From UBA7672 sp030824255 (GTDB lineage Bacteria > Pseudomonadota > Alphaproteobacteria > Caulobacterales > Hyphomonadaceae), in the NCBI GenBank assembly GCA_942493305.1, contig OW818686.1, positions 3,472,001 to 3,536,000 on the forward strand: DNA of 64,000 nucleotides, in the 5' to 3' direction. The stretch's first letter is position 1. Each line of letters starts with the position of its first letter. The notes under the pieces are model-generated. The model searched no databases. It was given only the letters and a program-made list of their open reading frames with translations, and was not told the DNA's origin. Positions 17,299-25,267 of this stretch are shown piece by piece. The translations under genes were made by a program, and so were the position numbers.

Positions 17299-17753
17299 CG
17301 CCGCTTCTCGTGCTCGGGCTTGCGACGGGTCGGCCAGGCAGGGCCGATATCAGCGAGCGTCACATCGAGGCATTCCACGATGAGCTGGATCTGCGTGTCG
17401 TCGGCGAAAGTCAGCGTCACCACGCCGCCCGGCGGTTCCGCCGCCGGTTCGAACAGCAAGTCCATCAGCGAGTGGATCGCGTCGATGCTCTTCGAGACAT
17501 TGCGGCTGCGCACGCTCACCACGCCCGCGAAGGCGAGCACGGCGCGAGACCGAAAATATGGCATCCGCTTGCCGGCGCGCTCCCACTGAAAGCGGTTGAT
17601 CTCAAGGCCGAAAGTACGGGATTTCCCATCGAACCGGATGTCCAACGGCCTGGCCAGACCGTCCTGCGCCGCAGCCGCGACTATGGCCAGTCCTTCCGCG
17701 TCTTCCGCAAGAAGCTTGAGCGAGCTCACGACCCGATCCTCGTCAATCAACAT
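17295..17753 (-). CDS. DUF2948 family protein
   Basis: 152 residues, beginning MLIDEDRVVSSLKLLAEDAE. The core FEINRFQ-type segment (LEINRFQWERAG), the RSRAVLAFAGV stretch and the ending TFADDTQIQLIVECLDVTLA identify DUF2948, found between murA and hisD in Alphaproteobacteria. No signal peptide or membrane helix. Function unknown; coupled to hisD (ATGA). Confidence 0.88.
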   Translation of the reverse strand: MLIDEDRVVSSLKLLAEDAEGLAIVAAAAQDGLARPLDIRFDGKSRTFGLEINRFQWERAGKRMPYFRSRAVLAFAGVVSVRSRNVSKSIDAIHSLMDLLFEPAAEPPGGVVTLTFADDTQIQLIVECLDVTLADIGPAWPTRRKPEHEKRR

Positions 17754-17855
17754 GGGCGGTTGCCTGTCCGTCCTGCAAGCGTGCTAGCGTCGCAAACGCC
17801 GCTCTCACTAGACCAGAAAGGCGGTCGGCTCCAGCGACACGACGTCTCCGGCCGG

Positions 17856-19130
17856 TCAGGCCGAATCCCCTTGCCGCTCGATCCTGGCGCCACATGCGCC
17901 CAGTTTCTGCTCCAGCCTCTCGAAGCCGCGATCGAGGTGGTAAATACGGTTCACCACGGTCTCGCCCTCGGCCACCAGGGCGGCGATCACGAGGCTGACA
18001 GAGGCCCGCAGGTCGGTCGCCATCACTTGGGCGCCATGCAGCTTGGGAACCCCCTTTACGATGGCCTCATTGCCCCGGACTGCGATGTTCGCCCCCAGAC
18101 GGCTAAGTTCCGGGGCGTGCATGAAGCGGTTTTCGAAGATGTTCTCGCGGATCGTGCTGGTTCCCTCCGCGATGCACATCAGGGCCATGAACTGGGCCTG
18201 CAAGTCGGTCGGGAATCCCGGATGCGGGCGTGTGTCGATGTCCACGGCCTGCAACGGCTTTGATGGATCACGCTTGATCCGCACGCCGCTGGCTTCCGGT
18301 TCCACCGTCACGCCTGCGCGACGCAGGGCGTCAATCAGGGCGCCAAGATCCTCGGCGCGGGCGCCTTCAAGCAGGACGTTGCCTCCGGTGGCCGCCGCCG
18401 CGATAGCGAACGTGCCGGCCTCGATCCTGTCTGCGATGACCGGGTGACGGGCGCCCGTCAGCCGGGCCACGCCCTGGATATAGATCGTCGGCGTGCCATA
18501 GCCCGAAACCTTTGCGCCGCAGGCGTTGAGACAAATGGCGAGGTCGCCGATCTCTGGCTCGCAGGCAGCGTTCTCGAGGATCGTCTCGCCATCAGCCAGC
18601 ACGGCGGCTAGCATGGCGTGCTCAGTCGCGCCGACCGAAACGAACGGGAAATTGATGTGCGCGCCTTTGAGGCCGCGCAGGGCAGCGGCTTTCACATAGC
18701 CCTGTTCAATAACGATATCCGCGCCCATGGCCTCGAAGGCCTTGAGGTGCAGGTCTACCGGTCGGGCTCCGATGGCGCAGCCGCCGGGCAGCGAGACGGT
18801 GGCGTGGCCAACACGGGCGAGCAGCGGGCCGAGCACGTTGAACGTCGCCCGCATCTTCCGGACAAGATCGTACGGCGCGATGGTCGAGGAGATATTGGCC
18901 GCGTGCATCCGGCACAGCGCCTCGCCCTTGGGCCACTCCACCTCGACGCCGAGGTTCCGGAGCAGGTCCGCCATGAACCTGGTGTCCGCCAGGTTGGGCA
19001 TGGAGGTGAGCACCAGCGGCTCCTCGCAGAGCAGCGAGGCCGCCTGTAGCTTCAGGGCCGAGTTCTTGGCCCCGGAAATAGGGATACGGCCCTCCAAGGG
19101 GCCGTTGGCGAGAATCGAGAGCTTGTCCAT
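17856..19130 (-). CDS. murA: UDP-N-acetylglucosamine 1-carboxyvinyltransferase
   Basis: 424 residues. K22-N23 in ISGAKNSALK and the catalytic loop Cys118 in LPGGCAIGARPVDLHL are intact; the Cys version is the fosfomycin-sensitive form. It transfers enolpyruvate from PEP to UDP-GlcNAc, the first committed step of peptidoglycan synthesis. About 100 bp separate it from the DUF2948-hisD run downstream. A small conserved-looking protein gene lies 54 bp upstream on the same strand. Confidence 0.97.
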   Translation of the reverse strand: MDKLSILANGPLEGRIPISGAKNSALKLQAASLLCEEPLVLTSMPNLADTRFMADLLRNLGVEVEWPKGEALCRMHAANISSTIAPYDLVRKMRATFNVLGPLLARVGHATVSLPGGCAIGARPVDLHLKAFEAMGADIVIEQGYVKAAALRGLKGAHINFPFVSVGATEHAMLAAVLADGETILENAACEPEIGDLAICLNACGAKVSGYGTPTIYIQGVARLTGARHPVIADRIEAGTFAIAAAATGGNVLLEGARAEDLGALIDALRRAGVTVEPEASGVRIKRDPSKPLQAVDIDTRPHPGFPTDLQAQFMALMCIAEGTSTIRENIFENRFMHAPELSRLGANIAVRGNEAIVKGVPKLHGAQVMATDLRASVSLVIAALVAEGETVVNRIYHLDRGFERLEQKLGACGARIERQGDSA

Positions 19131-19184
19131 GACCGATGGTTATGGAGCCGAATCCGGCGCGCACAAGGCGCAGGCCGAGCGATT

Positions 19185-19358
19185 TCACGGGGTCTGATCG
19201 TCGTCCGGAGGGAGATTCGGCAGGGATTCGGGTTCGTTGGACGGCGAGCCCGCCTTCCGCCGGCGGAGGTTCGCCCGCAGCGCCTCGGCCAGCCGACGCT
19301 CCCGTTCTCTTGAGGGACCGGCGGGTTTTGCAGGCTTTTCGGGGGAATTCCGCGACAT
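19185..19358 (-). CDS. Small basic protein upstream of murA
   Basis: 57 residues from the ATG at 19358 (AAGG upstream); another ATG at 19388 adds ten residues. The core RERERRLAEALRANLRRRKA is a strongly basic amphipathic helix, with Pro/Ser-rich flanks and an acidic C-terminus. I recall similar small RLAEALRxNLRRRKAQ proteins in Alphaproteobacteria but cannot name a family. No signal peptide. Function unknown; its position suggests co-transcription with murA. Confidence 0.6.
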   Translation of the reverse strand: MSRNSPEKPAKPAGPSRERERRLAEALRANLRRRKAGSPSNEPESLPNLPPDDDQTP

Positions 19359-19377
19359 CGTGCCTTGTGTAACACCT

Positions 19378-19397
19378 CCCCTTCCCATTGGGAGGGG
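19378..19397. repeat. Hairpin between the small ORF and tRNA-Thr
   Basis: CCCCTTCC-CATT-GGGAGGGG forms an 8-bp stem with one G-T pair and a 4-base loop, followed on the plus strand by TTT. It lies between divergent transcription units, so it is unlikely to be a terminator for either. It may be a REP-like element or a 5' leader structure. Confidence 0.5.
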
Positions 19398-19429
19398 TTT
19401 CCGTTATGCGGACGCCTCTCAAGCGGGAT

Positions 19430-19504
<75 letters not shown>

Positions 19505-19596
19505 TCCCGCTCAAGTTACCGGGCGCACCGCGCTGGCGAAGCTCTCCACCAGTCCATCATCAGTCCCGCCAGCCGGATCCGGCGGCTTGCCCAGCT

Positions 19597-19614
19597 ATGG
19601 GTCGGCCGACCCAT
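19597..19614. repeat. 18-bp perfect palindrome between tRNA-Thr and hflX
   Basis: ATGGGTCGGCCGACCCAT is a perfect, loop-less palindrome in the 185-bp convergent gap. Two more perfect palindromes flank it: 12 bp at 19572-19583 and 14 bp at 19685-19698, the latter covering the hflX stop. No T tract follows any of them. They could act as termination or RNA-end structures for the converging transcripts. Confidence 0.6.
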
Positions 19615-19689
19615 GCGCGGCGGTGACTTTGCTGTCGGCTCGGCGGATGGCAGCGGCCAGAGCGTCTCCATCTCGCGATCGCCGGGGCG

Positions 19690-21012
19690 CTAGCGCCCGT
19701 GATCTTCAACCCGCACGCCCGGCGACATCGCCAGGATACGGGCGACGTCTTCGTCGGTCATATAAACGTCCATGCGCAGGTCGCTTTCAATGGCAAGCTG
19801 TTCTGACGTCACTTCGCAGTTGGTATGGATCCAGGCATGCAACCGCCCGTCTGCAGCGGGAATGATGACTACGCGCGGCCGGCGGTTTCCGAACAGCGCC
19901 CCTTCGATGTGGAACAGGAGTTCATCCATCCCCTCCCCTGCCGTCGCCGAAACCAACAGCGATGGCGGACTGCCGCCCGCGGCGCGATCGGCAAGCACGC
20001 TTCGCGTGGCCGGGTCCAACAGGTCAGCCTTGTTCCACACCTCGATCATCGGCGGCTGCGTCAGCCCCGTCTCCTGCTCAAGTTGTTCGAGGATCGTATA
20101 GACATCGTTGGCCTGATACTCGGTGTCAGGGTGCGCAATATCGCGGACATGGATCAAGAGATCGGCCTCCATCGCCTCTTCCAGCGTGGCGCGAAAGGCG
20201 GCGACAAGCGTAGTCGGGAGGTCGGTTATGAAGCCCACCGTATCTACCAGCGCGATGCGGCGGCCCGAGGCGGCCACTATCTCGCGCGCCGTTGGGTCCA
20301 GAGTTGCGAACGGCATGTCCGCCGCGAGTACGTCGGAAGACGTCAGTCTGTTGAACAGGGTCGATTTGCCCGCGTTCGTGTAGCCAACAATCGCTGCCAC
20401 CGGGGCGCCACGACGGGCGCGGCCATCACGCTGAAGCCGCCGCGTTCGGCGGACATCCTCTAGCTCGCGCCTGAAGCCCGCTATCCGCTTGTCGAGCAGG
20501 CGCCGGTCAGTCTCGAGTTGGGATTCACCGGGACCACCAAGGAAGCCGAAGCCGCCACGCTGGCGCTCAAGGTGGGTCCATGTACGCACGAGCCGAGAGC
20601 GTTCGTACAGCGATCGCGCCATCTCGACCTGCAGGCGCCCCTCAGCCGTGCGGGCGCGCAGGCCGAAGATCTCGAGAATTAGTCCAGTCCTGTCGACAAC
20701 CTTGAGCTTTAGTTCCTGCTCGAGATTGCGCTGCTGGACCGGCGTCAGCGCGCCATCAACGATGAAGAGTGTTACGCCATCTGCCTTGAAACGCTCAGCC
20801 AGTGCGTCGAGCTGCCCTGACCCGAACAATCGGGCCGGATGCGGCTCACGCACATTGAGCTGTTCGGCAAAGGCAAGACGGACGCCGAGCGCTTCGGCCA
20901 ACCCCGTGCTTTCCTGCAGGCGGGAACGCGCAACATCGCTGCCGCCCACAACTGGCAGAACGACCGCGGCAATATCTTCAGGCGGCCGGCGGTCGATCAG
21001 TTCTCGGGCCAA
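19690..21012 (-). CDS. hflX: GTPase HflX
   Basis: 440 residues. The N-terminal HflX domain (LFGSGQLDALAERFKADGVT) is followed by the GTPase core: G1 GYTNAGKSTLFNRL, G3 DTVGFITDLPTTLVAAFRATLE, G4 NKAD. HflX splits stalled or hibernating ribosomes. It lies directly after hfq with no gap beyond the stop, as in the common hfq-hflX operon. Confidence 0.96.
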   Translation of the reverse strand: MARELIDRRPPEDIAAVVLPVVGGSDVARSRLQESTGLAEALGVRLAFAEQLNVREPHPARLFGSGQLDALAERFKADGVTLFIVDGALTPVQQRNLEQELKLKVVDRTGLILEIFGLRARTAEGRLQVEMARSLYERSRLVRTWTHLERQRGGFGFLGGPGESQLETDRRLLDKRIAGFRRELEDVRRTRRLQRDGRARRGAPVAAIVGYTNAGKSTLFNRLTSSDVLAADMPFATLDPTAREIVAASGRRIALVDTVGFITDLPTTLVAAFRATLEEAMEADLLIHVRDIAHPDTEYQANDVYTILEQLEQETGLTQPPMIEVWNKADLLDPATRSVLADRAAGGSPPSLLVSATAGEGMDELLFHIEGALFGNRRPRVVIIPAADGRLHAWIHTNCEVTSEQLAIESDLRMDVYMTDEDVARILAMSPGVRVEDHGR

Positions 21013-21261
21013 TTAGTCCTCGCCGTCTTCGTTCTCGAAGAGGTTCACCGGCGCGTTCGGCGCGATGGTAGAAATGGCGTGCTTATAAACCAATTGCGGC
21101 GGGCGCCCTTCGCCTTTGAGCAATACGCAGAAGTTGTCGAACCAGGTCACGATACCCTGGAGTTTTACGCCGTTCACAAGGAACACGGTCAGGGGAGTTT
21201 TCCCCTTACGCACGGCGTTCAGGAAAATGTCCTGCAAGTTTTGCTTTTTGTCAGCCGACAT
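21013..21261 (-). CDS. hfq: RNA chaperone Hfq
   Basis: 82 residues. Sm1 (QNLQDIFLNAVRKGKTPLTV with FLVNGVKLQG) and Sm2 (YKHAIST, the alphaproteobacterial form of YKHAIS) are intact; the short acidic tail is FENEDGED. It forms hexamers that pair small RNAs with mRNAs. The next gene, hflX, begins immediately after it. The 181 bp between ntrX and hfq carry no gene and probably hold the hfq promoter. Confidence 0.98.
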   Translation of the reverse strand: MSADKKQNLQDIFLNAVRKGKTPLTVFLVNGVKLQGIVTWFDNFCVLLKGEGRPPQLVYKHAISTIAPNAPVNLFENEDGED

Positions 21262-21442
21262 CGGTGTTGCGAGCCTTCTCTTGTTGGGGCCTTGCCGCAG
21301 GTGTAACGCTTCAGCACCGGAATGAGCAATGCCTTGCCTTTCAGGCTTTGACCTGACGCAAGCGCCGCCCCTACCGATGTCAGTTCCGTGACAGGTCGCC
21401 TCGATAGCTGGCGCCCGCCTCCCCTGTCAGTGTGATGCAGGG

Positions 21443-22831
21443 TCAGCCCTGACCTTCCTTGACGCCGAGGCTGGTGTCGACACCGAGCGCCTTCAACTTC
21501 CGGTGCAAGGCCGAACGTTCCATGCCGATGAAGGCGGCTGTACGAGACACATTGCCGCCGAACCGGGTGATTTGCATCGACAAATATTCCCGCTCGAAAT
21601 GCTCTCGTGCGTCACGCAGTGACATCGAAATCATCTGCATGGAGCCTGCGGCAGAGGCGCTGCCGCCCTTCGAGTCGCTTGGCAGGTGTTCCGCTGTGAT
21701 TGAGCCGGGCGGTTCGCCATTGGTAAGAATCAACAGGCGCTCAACGACATTGCGAAGCTGTCGGACGTTGCCGGGCCATTCGCTGGCCTGAAGAACCGCC
21801 ACCGCTTCGTCCGCAAACGCGCGCGGCTGCAGGCCCGTCGCGTCGGCTACACGCTGCACGAAGTAGCGAACGAGATCAGGGATATCCTCGCGGCGGCGCT
21901 CCAGCGCGGGGACGTCAACCGGCACAACGTTGAGCCGATAGTACAAGTCCTCGCGGAAACGGCCCGCCGCAATCTCAGCGCGCAGATCGCGCGCTGTTGT
22001 GGAGATCACCCGCACGTCCACGACGACATCATCCTGCCCGTTGCGCCGGCGGAAACGCTGGTCGACCAGCACGCGGAGGATTCGTCCTTGCGCCGCCAGC
22101 GGCATGTCGGAAATCTCGTCGAGCAGCAGCGTGCCGGCGTGCGCCTGTTCGAACAGGCCGATTTTCGGCGCTTTACCGTTTCCGTACTCTTCCCCGAACA
22201 GCTCGGACTCGACACGGTCGGGATCGATCGTCGCCGCATTTACGACGACGAACGGACCACTCGTTCGCAAAGACTGCTCGTGGATAAGGCGGGCAACCAG
22301 ATCTTTGCCTGAGCCTGGCGGCCCCGAGATCATGATGCGGCTGTTGGTTGGCGCCACTTTGTCGACCGAGTTGGCCAGCTGGGCCATCACGCTCGATTTG
22401 CCAACCAGCTCATGCGACGAGGCCGACCGCGCACGCAGGCGGGAATTCTCACGTTTGAGGGCAGCGTTCTCGAGCGCGCGCTGGATGGTGACGATCAGTT
22501 TCTCGGCCTTGAAGGGCTTTTCGAGATAGTCGTACGCGCCGCGGCGGATCGCCTCCACCGCTGTCTCGACCGTGCCGTGACCGGAAATCACCACCACAGG
22601 CAGGAATGGGTCCATCTCCTTGAGAATGGACAGTATGCCCAGGCCGTCCAGCTCCGAGCCTTTCAGCCACACATCCAGAACCACAAGCCGTGGCGCACGC
22701 GTTCGGACCGCTGCGAGCGTGTCGGTGGAGTTACCGGCTGTCCGCACGATATACCCTTCATCCTGAAGGATACCGCCAACCAGTTCACGGATATCTGCTT
22801 CGTCGTCGACAACGAGAATCTCTGTCGTCAT
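21443..22831 (-). CDS. ntrX: Response regulator NtrX (AAA+, Fis-type HTH), without GAFTGA loop
   Basis: 462 residues from the ATG at 22831, which overlaps the ntrY stop (TGATG) and has GGAG 8 bp upstream; a GTG at 22834 is the alternative. Receiver domain with phospho-acceptor D53 (VVLDVWL). AAA+ domain with Walker A GPPGSGKDLVAR and Walker B GTLLLDEISDMP, and an arginine-finger stretch RFREDLYYRLNV. The loop after ELFG reads EEYGNGKAPKIG (residues 214-225) where sigma-54 activators have GAFTGA. The C-terminal Fis-like HTH is GNVSRTAAFIGMERSALHRK. Partner kinase NtrY is encoded just upstream. Confidence 0.95.
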   Translation of the reverse strand: MTTEILVVDDEADIRELVGGILQDEGYIVRTAGNSTDTLAAVRTRAPRLVVLDVWLKGSELDGLGILSILKEMDPFLPVVVISGHGTVETAVEAIRRGAYDYLEKPFKAEKLIVTIQRALENAALKRENSRLRARSASSHELVGKSSVMAQLANSVDKVAPTNSRIMISGPPGSGKDLVARLIHEQSLRTSGPFVVVNAATIDPDRVESELFGEEYGNGKAPKIGLFEQAHAGTLLLDEISDMPLAAQGRILRVLVDQRFRRRNGQDDVVVDVRVISTTARDLRAEIAAGRFREDLYYRLNVVPVDVPALERRREDIPDLVRYFVQRVADATGLQPRAFADEAVAVLQASEWPGNVRQLRNVVERLLILTNGEPPGSITAEHLPSDSKGGSASAAGSMQMISMSLRDAREHFEREYLSMQITRFGGNVSRTAAFIGMERSALHRKLKALGVDTSLGVKEGQG

Positions 22832-25050
22832 CACGCTACTCCTTCATCGGCATAGGCTACTGACTCTTCGATAGGCTTTGGCTGCAGCGGCATACGGATA
22901 TCGACCCGCGCACCGGCTGCGGCGCGCTCATTGTCGCCGAGCCAGATGCGGCCGCCATGATCTTCAACGATGCGCGTTACGATGGCGAGACCCAGGCCCA
23001 CGCCGTTTTTGCGCGTCGTCACATAGGGTTCGAGCAGGCGCTCGCGATCCTCAACCGGGAAGCCGGGACCATTGTCGCGCACGGTAACCTGCACCTCTTC
23101 GCCGTCGCGGAAGATGTCGATCGCCACCCCGCCCTTCACGATGGCGCCTGTTTCAAGCTGGCGATCCACAGCCTCGGCCGCGTTCTTCACGAGGTTGGTC
23201 AGCGCCTGCGCGAGCATCCGCTCGTCGCCCAGGAGTTCAACAGGCTGCGGCGGCGCGGTAACGGTCACGGCGATGGACGGCGTCGTCATGCGTTGCGAGA
23301 ACGCAACGCCTTCCACCATATCGACCAGGCTGAACTTGCCGAATGTCGGTTTGGGCATCCGCGCGAAGCCCGAGAACTCTTCCACCATGCGTCCGATATC
23401 CGCGACCTGTCGTGTGATCGTGTCAGTGCAGCGCTCGAACGTCTCGCGATCCGTCGTAATCTGGCTGGAGAATCGGCGGCGCAAGCGTTCAGCGGCAAGC
23501 TGAATCGGCGTCAGCGGATTGCGTATCTCATGCGCGATCCGCCGCGCCACATCGCGCCAAGCCGCCTGACGCTGGCCCATGACCAGCCGCGTCGTATCGT
23601 GAAAAGTGATGACGGCGCCGGCGCCGTCCATCTCAGGCGCCACTCTTACCTGCAGGTGCAGCGTGCCCGTGTCAGTCGGCCGCTTAAAGCTCGTATCGAC
23701 CGACTGGCCTGTCTCGATCGAGCGCCGGGCGGCCTGCAAGAACTCCGGCGCGATCTCCGCCAATGGCGTTTCACTCCCCGGCCGATGTTTGAACTCGAGC
23801 AGAGACTGCGCGTAAGCGTTGGCGATCGTCACCTTGAGTATGCCGTCTACGCGAACTACCCCCGCCTCCACGCCAGCAAGCACAGTTTCGATGAACGCAG
23901 AGCGCGTTTCTGCATCGATACGCGCGCGATCGAGCGCATTGGTCTGCCGCGCCAGACGATCGGTCATCTGATTGAAGGCATCAGCGAGGTCAGCGATCTC
24001 ATCCCGGGCTGTTGGCCGCAAAAGCCGGACGGACAGATCGCCATCGCGTACAGCACGCGCCGCACCAGCCAGTGCACCGATCGGCATGGCGATCCGAGCC
24101 GCCGAGGTCATGCCAAGCCAAGCGGTACCCAGCAGCATCAGCGCCGCTGCCTCGACATAACTCAACGTCAGCACCACGCTCAGCGCCTCGCGACGCGCCT
24201 GCGCTTCCTCGAACGCCTTCAGCGATGCGTCAGCCTGCTGGAAGCGCGCGCTGACTTCCGGCGGAATCGAGCGAGCAAATGTCACGAACACGTCAGTGAA
24301 ATTTGGAACTTGAAAGAATCCGCGGATTGCGCCGTCGGAATCTTCCCGCACGTTGATCTCGCCTGCCCGCGCGGCTGCCCAGTCGCTTTCGCTGGGCTGG
24401 CTCGACGGCGGCGCCTCGTTCGGATCGGCCACCTGGAAAAGCATGGCGCCGGAATTGTCGAGCAACTCCACCCGGCTGAACAAGCCGCGCATTGAAGATC
24501 GGTCGCGCAGGTAGATCGCAATATCATTGAGCGAAATCTGGCTGGTGATGCCGGAGATATCGGAATGAATGCTCTGGGCTTCCTTCTGTACCTCGCTACG
24601 CAGGTCATCGAGAGCGGCGCGCGCCGCATCCTTGCCGCCCTGGACGATGTTGGTAACAGGACGGCTGAACCATCCATCGACCGATCGGTTAATCGCCACG
24701 GCAAGAAAACCGGCGACCAGAATGGTCGGGATGGCGGCGGTCAGAGAGAACAGGAAGATGATGCGCAGGCGCAGGCGCGCCCCGCCATTGGTTTCCCGGT
24801 TCTCACGCATCAGCTGGTACACACGGAAGCCGAGCACCGCGGCGACGCCGCCGATCAGGACAAGGTTGGCGATCAGTAGCCAGAAAAGACCCGGCTGTGC
24901 CGCCGCATTCGGACTGGTGTCGGTAATTGCTAGGTAGGTTCCGCCAGCGGCGATGACCACGGCGAGGCCGAACAGCGCCTTGAAGGCGTTCGAGGTCGCC
25001 CTGCCGAGCTTTATCCTCGCATTCGTGGCTGCGGTGGCCGTATCGGGCAT
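22831..25050 (-). CDS. ntrY: Membrane sensor histidine kinase NtrY
   Basis: 739 residues. Four membrane segments: about 24-44, 58-84, 98-122 and 296-318; a roughly 170-residue periplasmic sensor part lies between the third and fourth. HAMP, PAS and kinase domains follow. H-box ARRIAHEIRNPLTPIQLAAE, N-box NLVKNAAEAV, G1 VRDNGPGFP, G2 GVGLGLAIVTRIVEDHGG. NtrYX responds to nitrogen, redox or envelope cues in Alphaproteobacteria. It is separated from ntrC by 217 bp with no gene, so ntrYX probably has its own promoter. Confidence 0.95.
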   Translation of the reverse strand: MPDTATAATNARIKLGRATSNAFKALFGLAVVIAAGGTYLAITDTSPNAAAQPGLFWLLIANLVLIGGVAAVLGFRVYQLMRENRETNGGARLRLRIIFLFSLTAAIPTILVAGFLAVAINRSVDGWFSRPVTNIVQGGKDAARAALDDLRSEVQKEAQSIHSDISGITSQISLNDIAIYLRDRSSMRGLFSRVELLDNSGAMLFQVADPNEAPPSSQPSESDWAAARAGEINVREDSDGAIRGFFQVPNFTDVFVTFARSIPPEVSARFQQADASLKAFEEAQARREALSVVLTLSYVEAAALMLLGTAWLGMTSAARIAMPIGALAGAARAVRDGDLSVRLLRPTARDEIADLADAFNQMTDRLARQTNALDRARIDAETRSAFIETVLAGVEAGVVRVDGILKVTIANAYAQSLLEFKHRPGSETPLAEIAPEFLQAARRSIETGQSVDTSFKRPTDTGTLHLQVRVAPEMDGAGAVITFHDTTRLVMGQRQAAWRDVARRIAHEIRNPLTPIQLAAERLRRRFSSQITTDRETFERCTDTITRQVADIGRMVEEFSGFARMPKPTFGKFSLVDMVEGVAFSQRMTTPSIAVTVTAPPQPVELLGDERMLAQALTNLVKNAAEAVDRQLETGAIVKGGVAIDIFRDGEEVQVTVRDNGPGFPVEDRERLLEPYVTTRKNGVGLGLAIVTRIVEDHGGRIWLGDNERAAAGARVDIRMPLQPKPIEESVAYADEGVA

Positions 25051-25267
25051 TCACTCTACCTGCCGTGCCCAATCAATCGCGCCAGCCTCCCTTGCCCCAG
25101 GGTGGCGACCGACTGGGCATCACATCACCTGTGCGCCTGCCGCCTGCTCATGTATGTGAGGCAGCGGAGCAACACTCTGTGACAAGCAAAGCACACCGTG
25201 ATGCGCCGATGCAACAACTAATCGCCCGGCTACTGCTTTGTCGCGGGTAAAGCGAGTTCCGGCGGTG

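Noticed and set aside
21024..21052. GTTC-N8-GTTC-like stretch inside the hfq/hflX junction considered as a second LexA box
   Set aside because: Spacing is eight rather than seven and it lies in coding sequence.
22957..24495. A 512-codon open frame antisense to ntrY
   Set aside because: The minus strand encodes a complete histidine kinase; the antisense frame is Arg/His-rich shadow sequence.
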